From Hymenolepis diminuta (taxonomy: Eukaryota; Platyhelminthes; Cestoda; Cyclophyllidea; Hymenolepididae): a stretch of DNA of 64,000 nucleotides. Under the pieces are notes generated by a model, which was not told the DNA's origin, ran no database searches, and worked only from the letters and a program-made list of their open reading frames with translations. The translations under genes and the position numbers were made by a program. The stretch spans positions 429,427-493,426 of the forward strand of contig CAADRB010000032.1 of NCBI GenBank assembly GCA_900708905.1, read 5' to 3'. Below are positions 33,401-48,400 of this stretch, in pieces; position 1 is the first letter of the stretch; each line of letters opens with the position of its first letter.

Positions 33401-36400
33401 TAGTTTACAATTTAAAATTGCATTATCCGATTTCTTCTTTTAAGCAACCCATTTTTTACCATCTAGGTTGCTTGTGATAAACACGAGTTTGAAATCAACT
33501 AGCTAAAATTAATGGATAGATTTATATTTTCGTATTACACGATTAGCACTTCCTAGTCTTAGCTGAGATGTTCGTATTTTTAAGCCACTAACCGTAAATT
33601 TGGCAATTCTTAAACGCCCATTCTAAGCAACTAACATATTAGTCCATTGTGGGGTTGTTGGATTTTGTATAGTCTTAACAGACAGCTCATTAACAGGGCA
33701 GATTTCTAAAACATATTCTGTTTCCTAAATTTAGGGGAATGTTAATAGTAGAAGAGAGTTAGGAAATCAGGAGAACTCCTATTTGTCTGAGCTTCAAAAT
33801 TATTAGGTGATCTTTTTTATCAAGTTTAATTGTTACATTTTGCTTTGGTCTTTATAATGGGATTGATCATTATTGTGCTAATTATCTGTATTTGACACAT
33901 CACATTCTAAATTTATCTCACTCCTGCAGTTGCTATTTTAGAGAAAAGTTATTTTTCTTCCAATTTCCAGTATTTTTGACAAAATATTAGATCCTCTATA
34001 AAGGAGCATTTAGATCTCTTTTGATATACGAATTTACATTATACTCTTCCCTTTTATTGACAGTAATCTTTTTCGAATAGTTACTGGTAATCAATAATAA
34101 AAATATCGATATCGGATCCCTTAGAGTTAATTATTTGCTGGATATATTAAAGTTGCAATTTTAAATTTATCGTCACTTTTCTCAACAAGGCAATTTCCAG
34201 TTAATACCAATTTTAAAAAACGAGGTACGACTCTTAATATTGCTTCAATTATACTCAAAGGAATAAGGGCGAAATTTAAATATCCTTTTTTGATTAAAAT
34301 CTCTGAAATATTTTGAGTCATGTTGTCTGATAAGAGCTGAGATTGAGTGTTACTTGATTTGTTCTCCTATTTAAGTAATTGTATTTAACACAATGTACTA
34401 AGATTTATCTAGTGAAGACATGGTCCGTCTGGGACTTTATAGTATGTTACATCACCTATTCCACTTTCGCAGTTCTCCTCGATTTCGTAGCCTAAGTCAT
34501 CTGACGAACTAGAACAACCACCGCGTCATTTCGGTGCTTCATATATAATTCTCAAAGTGCGGCTTTTTCTGCTTAGGTCTATTGGTCAAAGACAAGTCAC
34601 TCTTCAACGGGATCTCATGAATAGTTGTCAATTGGAAGCCGAAAACGCAATGCAGAGACGTTTGGTAAGACTTTTTTATCAAATACATAGTTTGAATGAT
34701 TAAACCGTTGTTCTTAAGGTGCTAATTCAGCGTTCACTTTGTAATATCCTAATTTTTGAGATATTAATTTTCATTATTTGATCCCTTGTCAATGTCCCCT
34801 ATATTTGGACCTTGTAGACCAGTTTATTAAGTTAAGTGATTGGTTATGCCACGTTGCTTCATTTGTATCTCCTTGCAGCCAGGTAGAGCAAGTAGGTATG
34901 AATAGGAAGGCATTTAAAATAAGAGATTAATAAAAGTAATTTTTTTGAAGTATATAACATTGTTATCGTCATGAGGTCTGGAATCTAAATCCAGTGCAGT
35001 ACATGTATGGTAGTTATATATCTATCAATGCACGTTATTTAATTTTCGCATTATTGGACATTTTGAGTTAATTTAAATGGGTAGGTTCTTGATTGATATT
35101 TATTGTTTTAGCTTTCCAAACTGTCCAGTGAACGTGACGCTCTAGTCAGTGTGGTAAGTCTCTTTTCTCTCACGCTGAAATGCACTGATTGGGAGATATA
35201 TTCTATTTCACAGCTATTTTCTCGTTTCCCATTCGCTAACTTCACTCTAAAATTCCCATTATGTATAATCTCTGGGATGTAGTGAAGAATGGAACGGCTT
35301 GTATTTATGTCATCGACTGTCATTTCATTGTTACATTTAACACCTACATTACTATTTATTTCTTCATTTGCCAACTTGTGAAAAATGACTCTAAAAAAAC
35401 ATGATCGAATTAGTTATGTATAGCATATAATCGTTTTTTTTCTCCTCTAAACGTTTTAGGAGAATACTATTAACCAGTACTAAAGAAATTTACGAAGGGG
35501 TAGCATTAAGTAAAAGTTTCAGTTTCCGCACGTTCTTCTTTCTGAAGGAACATGTTTCTTCTTCTGCTTGGGCTAAATCATACTATGAGATGGCTTTGAA
35601 AGTTTTCATTTTATGTTTATTAAAATTATTAGAGAAAACCGACGTGTTGAAAATGCACTGGTTATGAAGTCACAACGCCATATAAAGCTACATTTGAATT
35701 GGATCCAGTGAAAGTAGATATGAGTTTAGACCTCACTGCACATTTGAACGATGGACAGAAACCCTTCCCTTGGTCCTCATTATTTGAACCGCTGCCAAGG
35801 ATGATCTTAATTTTTTTGCTGTAGAAATGGTTTTCTGTCCTCTCCCCATAAACTTCCCAGCCACCTTCTATCCCCTTTCACCTATTCCCTATGACCAAAT
35901 CCTGGAAATTATGTTAAAATTTTACGTTCCCATATGCGGAAACTACAAGCCTTCCCGACTTCCCAGCCCCATTTTTATTCCTACTTACCTAAAATCTTTC
36001 CAAATTTTTTGCCATGATGCTGTCTGTAAACCTCTTCAGCCGATTTATGATGTCCCATTCCCGGTACCTCAATGAGGCGAAAGGGCTTTTACGATCCTTC
36101 GAAGTGGCAAAGAATCTGTTCCTGTGGATCACGTAAGACTTGCCTATCTTGACAAGCTTTTAACCAAAAACGCTTCATCAGTGTTTTTTCCAGACCCTCC
36201 AGCACAAAGAAATGGAAAAACCGATCGTTTAAAAGCTTGAAAATGGTTATCCACTCTGCTACCCCTCAAGCCCGTATGTTTCCCACTCATTATTAAGCAC
36301 CTGTTCTTCATGACTCTAAAACAACCTTTTTGAATTTTCATATATTACATTTTTCATTAATTGAAATTTCGATTAACTGTCCTTCATTCTCTCTTAATTC

Positions 36401-39400
36401 ATTTTTCTGTTTACCATTCAATATTTTACTTCACCATCACATGCAAACCTTCTTTTCTCTCAGCTAGTTCTTAGAATCTCCTAAAGAGTGACACTATTGG
36501 CTTAAACAGGACAATTACACTCGAACCCTTTTAAAAACAGCATATTTTTGTGTCGCCCTTACGTTCCTCAATGCTGGGAGGAGTCTAAAGGATGAATCCC
36601 AATGTGTTTCCAAAATTTTCATCTTGATCATCACTAATCTCTGAAATCTAATTATTCTCGACCTCAGAGTAGCACTTAAAGTGTTAGACCCTTCTACGGA
36701 CTCAAGTTCCCCCTAGGGGACCATCGTATGTGCCCAAGTGGTTTGCTTTAATTAGCGGTATAAGCTAATTAAGTGGTCCTTGAATGACCTCTGTTAGGGT
36801 TCAGTTTCTATCTGTCTATGCTACTCCTTCCTTATGAAATTATATAAACCCACTTTTATACATGTACACACTTGCTATTTACTGGCTCCCACGTTTCCCT
36901 CTGCCCTCATCTCGAATCTTCATCGTGATTAACTTAATGAACTTTGGTCCACACGACTCTTGTGTTCTACTTTAGAACTGTCGTTTGCTATTGTTAGCTG
37001 TAAGCCCTTAGTGGTTACTCCTACAAATTGGTGACTCTGAAAAAGATACGACCATTTTGATAAAATGGTGTCTGAGGGAACCCGTACTTCTTCCCTTCAG
37101 GTCAGTCAAATCAATCCAGCAAACCCACGACATTTTTACCAGAATACGCCCTGGGTCTATTTTTGGTATCAGAATCCCATTTCAAAAATTAACAAATTCC
37201 ATGTTCTCATCGAATCCATTCTGCCGCCTATTACTGTTCCGTTTACAGACGATGATTTTAAAGCTACTGTACTACAATAAACTACAAATATCCCATGCAT
37301 TTTATACAGCAAATGTACTTAAAGCAAAGCCAATAGAGTCAGTGGCAGAAATGGCAAATAATATAATCGAAAATGCGGACTCTCCGAGAATCAAGGAGAT
37401 TCCTCATATCCCAAACCTAACCCCCATCAAAACTGAGCGTGGGAGAATCGAATGCTGAGATTAGAAGCGAAAATTGATGCTCTAACTACAGAAAAATAAT
37501 TTATGCAAAAGTTCACGATCCAGACGTTGTTCGATGTCCAATGAAAGCAGGGTAAATAATATTTGCTGGTAGCACTTCGGTACGCTTTTGCATTTATCTC
37601 TCAAATTTTTTATATTAACCTATCTAGCATTTGTGTCTAATTTATTTATTTATTGTTATTACTAATTGGAAGTCAGATGGATTTAATTGTTAGTCATGGA
37701 AAGCATCTAAATTCGAAATAGCAAAATATTCCAATGGGAAGTAAATAGGATGTGTGGTTCGGGTAGTAAGTGGAAATAAGATAAGAACACTTCATTTGAA
37801 GTCTGAATTCAATAGTCTTTCGCGTTCATATTGATTTTAAATGATCCACAGCGTCGTGCATTGTTTCCAAGCTCAAATTTCAGATTCCTAAGTGAGCCAG
37901 TTAGTGAATTTGGCGATATTCATAATTTATTGTACCATAGATTAGATTGAGTCGTTGGTCTTACCGCCTAGGTTATTTTATCTCTTCTAGTCGTCAGTAG
38001 AAGCTGGAGGCTGCGATATTTAAATGCGAAATTCTAGTCATCATTTAGCAATCAACTCGAAAGTCTTGGATCGTATATTTCGACCTACGAAGTATATTCC
38101 GGCGTTCGTACAATCTTGAATCTTTCATAAAAATCTGTATCCTGTTGGAATTTATAAAATGATTTCAACTTAACTTTGGTAAGTTCTTTGTTAATAAACC
38201 AAATATATGGCGAAAGAAGTCTTTGAAAAGGATGGTTAAGGAGAAAAAATGGAACCGTAATTTAACCGCCTTTCTAAGGTATACATTGACTCATATAAAC
38301 GAAAAGACTGTGTGGGAATAATTGTAATGGAATACAATGAATGTTTTCAGCTTTAGAACATGTTTGTCCTCATTATTAGCTCTTGTATTGTTTTTTTTTA
38401 AATAAACTTTCTTCATCGTCAGTTTAAGATTATGACCATTCTGCCAAAGGACTTTTGAAGGAAGGCAAATTTGATATTTAACCGATGATTTAAAGACTAT
38501 GTGGCCACTGATGTAGAGATAAGTGGCCAACGGTACAACCTAGGCTGCATCTACTAAATTATCTGGTGTCCACTGAGGTTGCACTAAGTCCACAGCTGCT
38601 CAGACTCAAAGGGAATGAATGAATGGAAGGAGGGAATTAAATGAAGGTACAAAAGCAGAGTAGCTCTCCAGTTTTTTATTCTATGGAATAATAGACATTG
38701 AGAGAAAAGGTAATGGTTTAGGAGCCCTATCTCTTCCAAATAATAAAAATGAGTCACTCTGTTGCATCCTCCCAAAAGAGTATTTATATGCATATTTGTT
38801 TATAATTATCAGAAGGGTCTAACTAACGGAATAGGAAGGAATTTAAGTTATGAGATAACGAAAAGACTAATCTGATGACTCAATTCGTACTTATTCAGCA
38901 TCTAATTTTGTGATGTAAATTTAAAGGTGACCGAGAAAAAGTTGAGCAATGTAAAAGTCAAAAGTAATAATGTTCTAGAAGGAAGAGATTCCTCTATAAA
39001 TTCCTATTTATGAATGAATAACGATTTTTTGATAATTCATAGGCGGTAAGTTCTAGCAACACATTTAATCAAAGTAGTGTTTATAGTAATGAGTGTTTTT
39101 CTTTCAATGTTAAAAATATCTCTTTCTCTGTTTGTCAAATAAGTACATTATATGGTAATAACGTTCTGACTACGGTTGCTGTATCTTCTAACTATTTCAG
39201 GGGATGTCTTTACGTATGATTGCATTTTTTTTTCATGTCCATCCACCACTGGATCTGTTCTATTAGGAGCAGTGGATCTGTATGTATCTCTTTAATATGA
39301 GGTTGATTATATGATATAAAGACCGCTTGTAAGAGACAGACTTAACGGCTTCGCAGAAAAGTGTCTTAGGTCGTGCCTGTCGATGTTACAAGCGATTTTA

Positions 39401-42400
39401 AAATCAGAATAAAAAATAATACCGAATCAATGCATTCCCAATGAAGGAATAGTACGTTGTCGATTCCTATCAGAATTTCCATCGAATCGCTCACTAACTT
39501 CAAACATGCCATTTAACTCCAAGCAATACAGGAATAACATTGACCTCTGTTGAGTACAGAAGTATAAAGCACCTAATTTTGGGTATGCATGCGCAAAAAT
39601 TAATGTACCTGACTTTTTCCCATCCGAATGTCCTAATCTTAATGCTTTGTAATTATTTTTTACAGCTGAAAGATCAAGATATCGGCTATGCCCATTTGCT
39701 TCAGTCCATCCGCCAAACAAACCGACCTGGAATTCACACGACACAGGCAAGATAGTTCTGCTTTTCGTTTTATAATTTTCTAAATATTGTGAATACGCGA
39801 TCCCCTTCTAACTCCACATTTTCCAGTTATTCTGGCCCGAAAAAGTAATATAATGGAAATATGGTCCCCTTATTTATTAATCATTTGGAAAGATATAAAG
39901 CATATAATGCGACCTCCTTATTTTATTATCTCCACATTATTGAGCTGCAAACCGAAATGCCCATCTCACTGCCAATTGACTATCAACTCTAAAAAATTCA
40001 AAGTTGGAAGTCGGAAGAGAGGTCGAATACTTGTACACCGTAGATAACATATGTAGGTCTTTATTTTTGAGGTTTGCTTATCTCATATAATAACAGATAG
40101 CAGATCTAATTTGAATCAATTAAAATTGTTTATTGTGGGGTTTGTCGAATAGAGAGATTGCCATCAATTTGATGAATAATCTTCAATGATCTTCATTTTA
40201 TCTATGATCCGGTGTTTGGGTTTATGCTGAGTTAATATGCTATATAATGTTTCAATTAAATGCTGATGTTAAAGTCGATAATGTGCGTATATTGAATTTC
40301 AGTTAAAAATTAAATCGATAGCTATTGTGTAGGTAAACATCAGTTTCGAATCTAGGAAATCTTCAGTAACTAAAATAGTGACTTTCTTCATGGGAGATTA
40401 GCTTCAATTCATAATCATGTTAATATTCATAAAATTAAATACAATGCTTAGGAGCATTTTTCTTACCCAGAGGAATGCTAAGTGCTTATCTGGAGTTCCG
40501 ATCAAATACGGGAGATTATTGTTATCCACAGCAGTACAAAATATTACACTTAATTGTCATTAGCAACTGAAATCGATTAACAATAGGTCTAATAAATGAT
40601 AAAGGGGAGGGAGTGAAAAAGATGTTGAAGCAACGTCAAATACAGTTCACGTTCCAAAATCCAAGTTTACTGATTCGTTCTCTGGATTGTAGCAGATGGT
40701 TGTCTACGCTGTTCTATGTTTAGTAACCAGTTTTTAATCATAAGTGGTCTTTCCTGTCGCTTCAATTTATTCTTTTCTTTCAATGGTTGAGAATACAAAA
40801 GATCCTTCTTGATATTCATCAGGTTACAGTTTTAACATTGCAGAGATGAAATAGTTACAAATTTAAGAAATATATGCTTTTCAATATTTTATGTGTTGGA
40901 TAGAAAGAAGGGGTAAAGTTTTAAATTTTCTTAGGGATATTTTGGAGTGGCAAGATTGTAAATGGAACTTTGTTATGTTATTCATGGTAGAAAGGTTGAA
41001 TTTTTGGAATTTTCCAGAATCGCCTATTTTTCAACCGGAGAAGTCATCTCAAATTAGGTAAAAGTATAAGGTCGGATGAATGAAATTAATCGCCCTCTAG
41101 AATATAAACTTAAATCTAAGTTTATTTCAACAACAGAGTGTAGTTTTCAAGGTAATTGGGGGATGACTGCTCTTACACTTTCACAATCCACCTCCAATTT
41201 GTTTGATTTCAGAAGTAAGCTAACATCTGAAATTGCACGCGTTTAAGGAATGGGTGGTTCCACCACTCCCACCATTTCATTAGAACTTTTTGCCTTGAAA
41301 CTGGCATTCTTTTTAACTTTACAGGACTCACTGAACTGTGCTCATTCGTGCATTTGCTTGGTATCAAATGCAGATTCTTATAGTCGACAATTATTTAGAA
41401 TTTTTAATTGTTTTCCATTTCCTTGTTTGTTTTTGTTTCCCCAGGGAATGTCTTCATTTTAGTCAATTGCTCTTGTTTAAGAAGAAATTTCTAGTTTTAT
41501 TTAATTTCTTACGTCAAATCACAATTAGTGTAACTAATACTGTTTACCTCATTTTAACAGCTAGTCTCCCAGAAGATAATGAATTATCTTACGTCTCTTC
41601 CTTAAACTCACGTGAAGTTCTACAGGCAATTATTATTTGGTGAGGAAGCTTGGAAACTTTTTTCTCTCATCGGTGAATATTTCACTTGTTAAGGCCATTT
41701 GAATCAAGTTATCAATTAATCTTTCCATCAAAAGTTGAAATTGGAATGATGCATTGTCCTCAATAGTACAGTTATTCAAGGGCTGGGAGGAGAGTATAAT
41801 GTGTAGAATTGAAACCTGAAAAGATTTTCCTCAAGCTGCGGTTGTCACCGGTTCCTCTTCTCGTAAGACCACATTTATCCCGAGCAATTTATTCCTCATG
41901 TCAGAATTACAAAAAGATTTACAAGTTTTTATCATGGGGAAGCACCCAACAAATAGGAGAGGAGTTCATAAAGGTTGAGTATGTTCAAATCTTAAGGGAA
42001 ATCTGTGGGAGTAAGCGAACCGGGGTTACTCTATTTCATCTGAGTTCTATAATTATCAGGTCAATTGCTTTTTCAAGTTGAAGTTCCGTCACACTTACTC
42101 ATGCTTTTCATTTGAAAAAGCTGGATAACAAGGTTTTGTATGATTTCTTCAAAATTCTTGTAGCATCCATCTACTTGACAAAGGAGTCCATCATTTGGCA
42201 GATCATCTTTGGGTTTGTGGTGATCGATGCGCTTGTGCCTTCTCATCTCAATTTCATTTGCAAAGAGTCTACGAAACCTAGAATCTACACAAAGAATTTC
42301 TCTTTTCAGTTATGTTTGATTTTCAATAATACGAGGAACATGATTCCTTGTTGGATTTATTAACCAACTTTCTCCTTGCCTAAAGTTGCCTTAACCAGCT

Positions 42401-45400
42401 CTTTGTGTGCAGAGTTAAAGGCACCTGTAATCTAGCTACTTGGGGACAGAGTGCTGGAAATTATCGTCCGTTGGATATAACCAGAGACTCGCGGTAATTT
42501 TTACTTGTTCTGAGAATCGCATGACCAACCGCTCAACCCAATCTACTGTCTAGACACACGGATCTGTATCGCCAGAGGTGGATTTTCTACGTAAATTTCG
42601 AAAATTCTACAAAGCCCATTCAGTAACGCATGTCGGATTAACTAATTATATAAACCGGTCAACTCAATTCAGCATATCTTAATTTGGACTCTATCAAAAC
42701 TTCGTGTTGACGCTTACTCACCACTCTTACAATTTCTTATTTGTCTTCTCCCGTTTTTGCAGTGTATCCCTGCTTGCCATTGAACAAATGGTCTTCTAAT
42801 TCGGGGGAGGCTCTTTTTTCTTGTTTGCCCTTTAGTACTATCTTTAGTTTTGTAAAGGCTTCTCTCCTAGTCTGAGTTGATTAGTATCAAGCAGTGGTTC
42901 TAATGTCTGGATATAATGTTACTGCAAGTACATTAATTTCAGTTGAAGCTTAGTTTTGAAAAACTGCTGAGTATTGTACAATTTGTACTGAATATTACGT
43001 TTCACCAGTCATTCCTCTATCCTTTGCTGATATTGACAGACCTCAATTGCTAAGATCTATTGGATTAATACAAAGCACTTTAAGGCTGGACTTGACATGT
43101 TATTTTTTGCTTGGTTAAAATTGATATGATTTTAATTGATCTAATTTAATTAATAATCTATTTTGCTTTTTCTCTATTTCGAAAAATTTAATTAATTTAC
43201 GAAAATCCTATGATACATTTATTCCCTATCTACTTTTATGAAGTTCATGGCCTTCTTCACATAGTTGCGACTTCCGACTTCCAAGCAGTTTATCGATTTC
43301 TTTTTTCAGCATATTCGCTACAAGGTTGTTACCTTCTCCCTTCCTTTCCCTGGTAAAGTTTTCTGTCATAGAATCCGTGCAGTTGAAAGGGACACGAAGT
43401 TTTCATCTCACATTGACATGTTTTAACCTGGAATCTCTCCTGCGTAATATGTTTGTATTTCCTACTTATGATAGCAATCTAATACTTCAATATTCAATTT
43501 TAAATTAATTTTACGATTATGTCAGTCTAAATTCCATTCTTCATATATTTCAAATTGCTGGCTTTCTATTTATTCTTCATTAGAGTCCTATTGGTCTCGG
43601 CGTCAGTAAAAGAAGTAATGCTGGGCTCTTTCTCTAATCATTAAATCTAGTGAGCTCTGCTGTGTTTAAAGTAGCCTTGCTAGGTTAATCTACTTGCTCA
43701 TGGCTTTTAGTGACTGTATTGCCCTCTTATGCACACATACCCAGGGGTTTCTCAGGCACTTTTTTCGCCTGCACTTTAAAACTCGTTTGTTGTCCGCTGT
43801 GCTGGCTCTGCATCCTTCGGCGAGCTATGTTGCGAACGGCCTTAAATTTTTTATCATCCATCTTACGATAGACAATGGTAGATAAATCGTAGAGTACAGA
43901 CTCGATGAATGTTTCAAGTAGTTTTGCTCAAATTTGAATAAAAAGTACTTTCGAAAGTAAAACTAAAATTTTTAACTATTTTTTGTAAAGTTAGTCCAGG
44001 CTATATGTTATGATTGAAAGATGACAACATCTTCAATCATATTATGGATTTTTCTGCCAAGTAAGATTTTCATCTGATATGTCGTTGATTAGTTTAACTA
44101 TTGTGCTTTATGTTTGTTTACTTGTTTCATTTTGCCATTGAAGAATCGATATCCATTTTTAATTTATTTAAATCTGAATCCAACTTATTCGCTTCAATAT
44201 TGATTCACCGTAACCTATCATTTTGTCTTCGATGTGTTTCAATTTGAAAATTTCTTTCTCTATTACTGGTTCGAAATTCAATGAAGGTTTAAGTCAATTA
44301 ATTAGTTGAGATTAGCTAATTTTGTAGCAATAATTAAGGATTATTATGAATCAGTAGAAAGATGTGACTGCTATAATTTTTAAGCAAATTCTTAAAAACT
44401 CAACAAATGGGCAACCGATTTCATTAGAAGAAACAAAATCAGAGACTGAATTGGAGACTGATATAATAATAATGTATATGTTTAATTATAAAGCCAGTAT
44501 ACATTATACCATCAAGGAGTTGAGCAGTTGAAGTCCTTATTGACCGTACATTCTGTGGAATAATGATTCTGCCAGTAGTCTAGAAACATTTCTTTTATGC
44601 GAACATTTGCATATGGTTGGCAGCCTTGAACTTTACCGTATTTGCTCGAATGCCCTTGCTCTTTTACAGACGGGGGTTGACATTCCTAAGCGTCTAAAAG
44701 AATTTGCACAGCAAGCTCTTCACAAATCGTGGTTCTGCGAATGCGTAACCCTAAGATTAGTCTCCTCCGCAAACTTAATACTCCATTAAACATCAATGGA
44801 CAATGAAAAAGAGGAGAAGTGAAATGTGAAAGATTTAGTACTCGCAAGCAATTTTCTCACGAATCAATGTCATCAAGACAAATGAGATGACTCGTAAATG
44901 GACAGTCTTGAAAAATGTGTCTTTATCTAGTCGGCACTTCATGACTAGATGTAATACGTAGATTGATTACCAAGGCGGGGATGAATTTACAGGAGGAAGG
45001 AACTATTTGAACTGGTTTGGAGCATCAACTCGAAAAATACAAGTTCATTTTGTCCTCAAATTGAATGGAGTGGCATAAATTACTAAATCTAGAACTTTTC
45101 AGAAGCCTTTCCATCTCCATTTAAACAATGGTCTGTTGCGTGTATCTCCGCTTCCCTAAATCTGCGGTCAGATAATGTGTGCAGACTTATATCGTAGTTG
45201 ATATGCCAATTTAAATTTTAAGCGATAGAATGTTTACTATTTGCTTGTAATATTAAAGCGTAACGACTTTGCAGCCTTTTCAGCAAACGAGATTATGTAA
45301 AGGCATTTTCCCTAGACATGCGGTGTAATGTGGCTTTGATCTCTAGCATAGGAATGCTAGGAAGATGGCCAAACCAAGCACCATATTTTAATGAAAGTAA

Positions 45401-48400
45401 TTTCATTGGCATATTTTAATTTATGTCCTTATTTTAGATTTAAGTATTTAACGTAAATAACAACAATCCATAAATTTTTACTTTCAAGCTATTTTAGGTA
45501 AGCATAGCGCCATGCAGTCTCTGGTAGGAAACTCGACTTTACCATTTTTACCAACCAGACTTAATCAGTGGGGTTAGCCGTTCTATTTACTGTGTGTGCA
45601 CCAATGAGCATTGAGCTCGTGAGCCCTGACTTAGTGAGAGGTGCGTTAAGTGCTGCGTCACTAATGTAGAATTCCAGATAATACGCTGAGTCAAATAACC
45701 CTCACATTTTTAACATTCTTACTTGGCTTTGTGGGTAGTTTGAGTAAAGGCTTATAAATTCCATTGCCTTCGTTTTAGTTTGTAGGTTGTATTTTTTCGT
45801 AAATTGTTAGCTTGAAATTTATTTAACTCTCGCTAATGGTTCTAATCGGTGCTGTCAAAGTCCCTTTTATACACTTTCATAAAAAACTGCAAATTTACTG
45901 ATTTTAGAATAAGTATCCCAAATGTTAGATTGTTGCAATTCTACCCTTTGTAAATATGTTAGTCTAAGCTTAGTATACGTAAATCTAAAATAAGATATTT
46001 TCGGAAACCGAGGGCGGTTTTATTAAATTCCTGGGAAGAGTTTACTTTATTTGAGCCAGATCCAAGATAAAAATTTATACGTTAATCAGAGATTTATGGA
46101 TAACATGAATTTTTTTAAGTCAGATATTACAAATCAGTTATTCGCCCATCGTCGTTACTTAAATTGGGCTATAGGATATTAAAACTACCCAATGTAAGTA
46201 ATTCTATGATTTTCTTAATGGACTTGAAGAGTTTTTTAGTCGGAATGGAGATCATTACTTAGAAATGTTAAAATTGCTAGAACATTTAACGCAAAATCAC
46301 CTTGGGCGATTGCTAGTGAGTTCTGCTATGTTAAAATCACATTAGTTTTTGTCCTCTACCTTTGTCATGACCATTAGAAGAAAAATGTGTCTAAATTGAT
46401 CAACCAGTCAATAAGCTCTGCACTTCATTAACATGAATCCATTCAGCGAATAGGGAACAAATCCTTATGCTTGCCATTGTACCTAAAAAATAAGAAGCGC
46501 GGAACTTGAGTCTGACAGTCAAAATTTTCAGCCTCTGATTTTTTCTGCATTTCTTTGCTGTTCCCCCCTGTTCGCGATAAAATAATTTAATTCTGTCTTG
46601 CCACAAACACACCTAATTTGATGTGACATGTGTGATATCAGTGGTGTGATTGGTAATGCCTTTCGGCCCATAATTTAGACCAGAACCCGCCTACTCATTG
46701 ATTTGTTAATCCTATGCATAAAAATGGACCCACCCATGAAAGGGAGAATGTATGAGCTTAAGTCCATTGTTACTCTGAGTCGTACCTCCCTTCATGTGTT
46801 TATGTTTATATTTATGGATCTCTTATTTATAGCAATGGTGTGTTTGGTTTTCCAGGTGAAGTTAAATGGAATTTCTGCGGATGTTACCAGTTTCCATCTT
46901 TGCTGTTTATTTACCCTATTTGACCAGAAGTAAATTATCATTAAAAATACAGAAGATACGAGAAATATTACCATTTCGAGTTATACTTTGTCTCACTAGT
47001 CCTACAATCCTCGTAGCAAGAGATACCTTAGGAACTTAATTTTAGGACGAGATGGAATAACTGCAGCAGATATCTGTTTTTCAATCGAACGCTTGCATTC
47101 ATAGGTAGGAATAAATGTACATCCATAGCTGCACAAATTTAAGATTTAAGATCTTTTTTGATAATTAGTGAAATCTCGGTAGAGGTGTACTATCATTAAC
47201 TACGACAATTAAAAATACATTTAATCATGGAAGAACATCTAAACAAGGGATGCGACGAAGTACGGAAAAATGACAGAATATCAACGGGTTTCATTTTATT
47301 TGAATTCTAATATCATCAATTTATTGTTCACTGCCTGAGTTCCTAACGTCCAAAATTTAAAAGTCCGGGTTTCTCAGTGAATTCAAGCTCGCGAATTTCA
47401 GAACTTGTTGGCTTAGTGATAAAATTGGGTAACTGGTCATACAGCAAATGACGTATTCTTTCCAACAAATTAGTGTCTCAGTATCGTCATATTTTTCAAA
47501 ATGGTCAATGGAATTAAATTCCTGTTTCTCCTTATTCTGAAATTTGCCACTAATATTTTTATACGATCTAACGTTGAATGGAATTGATGCTTTAAATGAA
47601 GTCTTCACTTCTGAATCCTTTTTTTTTTCGTTTATTAAATGTGCATCAGACATTGATAAATCTATGTCGGGATGACATTTCTTGTCATGACTAATCGGAG
47701 TAATAAATCCCGTAATATATAACATGTCGTTTAAATTAATTCAATCCCAGCAACATCGTTTGAAGACGTTGAAACGACTTCTTCAAAGTTTGTACCTTCA
47801 AACTTAGTGGTCTTATGGCTGATAGGGAAAAACGGGGACAAGTCATTAGTCACCTACCTTAACAGTCAGTTCTCGCTTGATATTAACAGTTTGTAATTGA
47901 TAGATATCCCTTCCTCAAAATTGTCTTCCCATCTTATATACCCATCGAATTTATGGTTATATTTTTCGTTATTTGATTTATTGTACAAGTTGAACAAATG
48001 GAAAATGGAGAATTCCCGCTTAAATCCCATTCAATGTTTTATCCAGATTGGCTGATAATCTTTTTTCATTTTGTCCGCTTGTTAAAGTTAGTTAGCGGTT
48101 GTTTTTATTCTTTTATGCTTGTCTTTTACGAGTTGGGAACCACTCTAACAAGCATACGTTTTGACTCACGACCCTGCATTGTCATAACCACAGATGATGA
48201 CTTTATCTTTTGCCTGTTTGACGAAAAAAATAACACATAGCAGCGTATTGTAATTTATCCCTGATCTTCCAAATTCCCCATCCTACTCCCTCCTCTCGCA
48301 TTCCTTTCCAGTGGTCCAATATACTCCTGAACATCAATCAAATTTTGATATTCGGATTTGGGAAAGACTGTTGCTTCCTGTTAGATTATTAGTTTTGTAA

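Noticed and set aside
35108..35374. 88-codon minus-strand frame
   Set aside because: Overlaps exon 35112-35153 of the coiled-coil gene on the other strand and shows no domain.
47357..47725. 122-codon minus-strand frame in the large intron
   Set aside because: Hydrophilic but without recognisable domain, splice context or start support; could be chance in AT-rich DNA.
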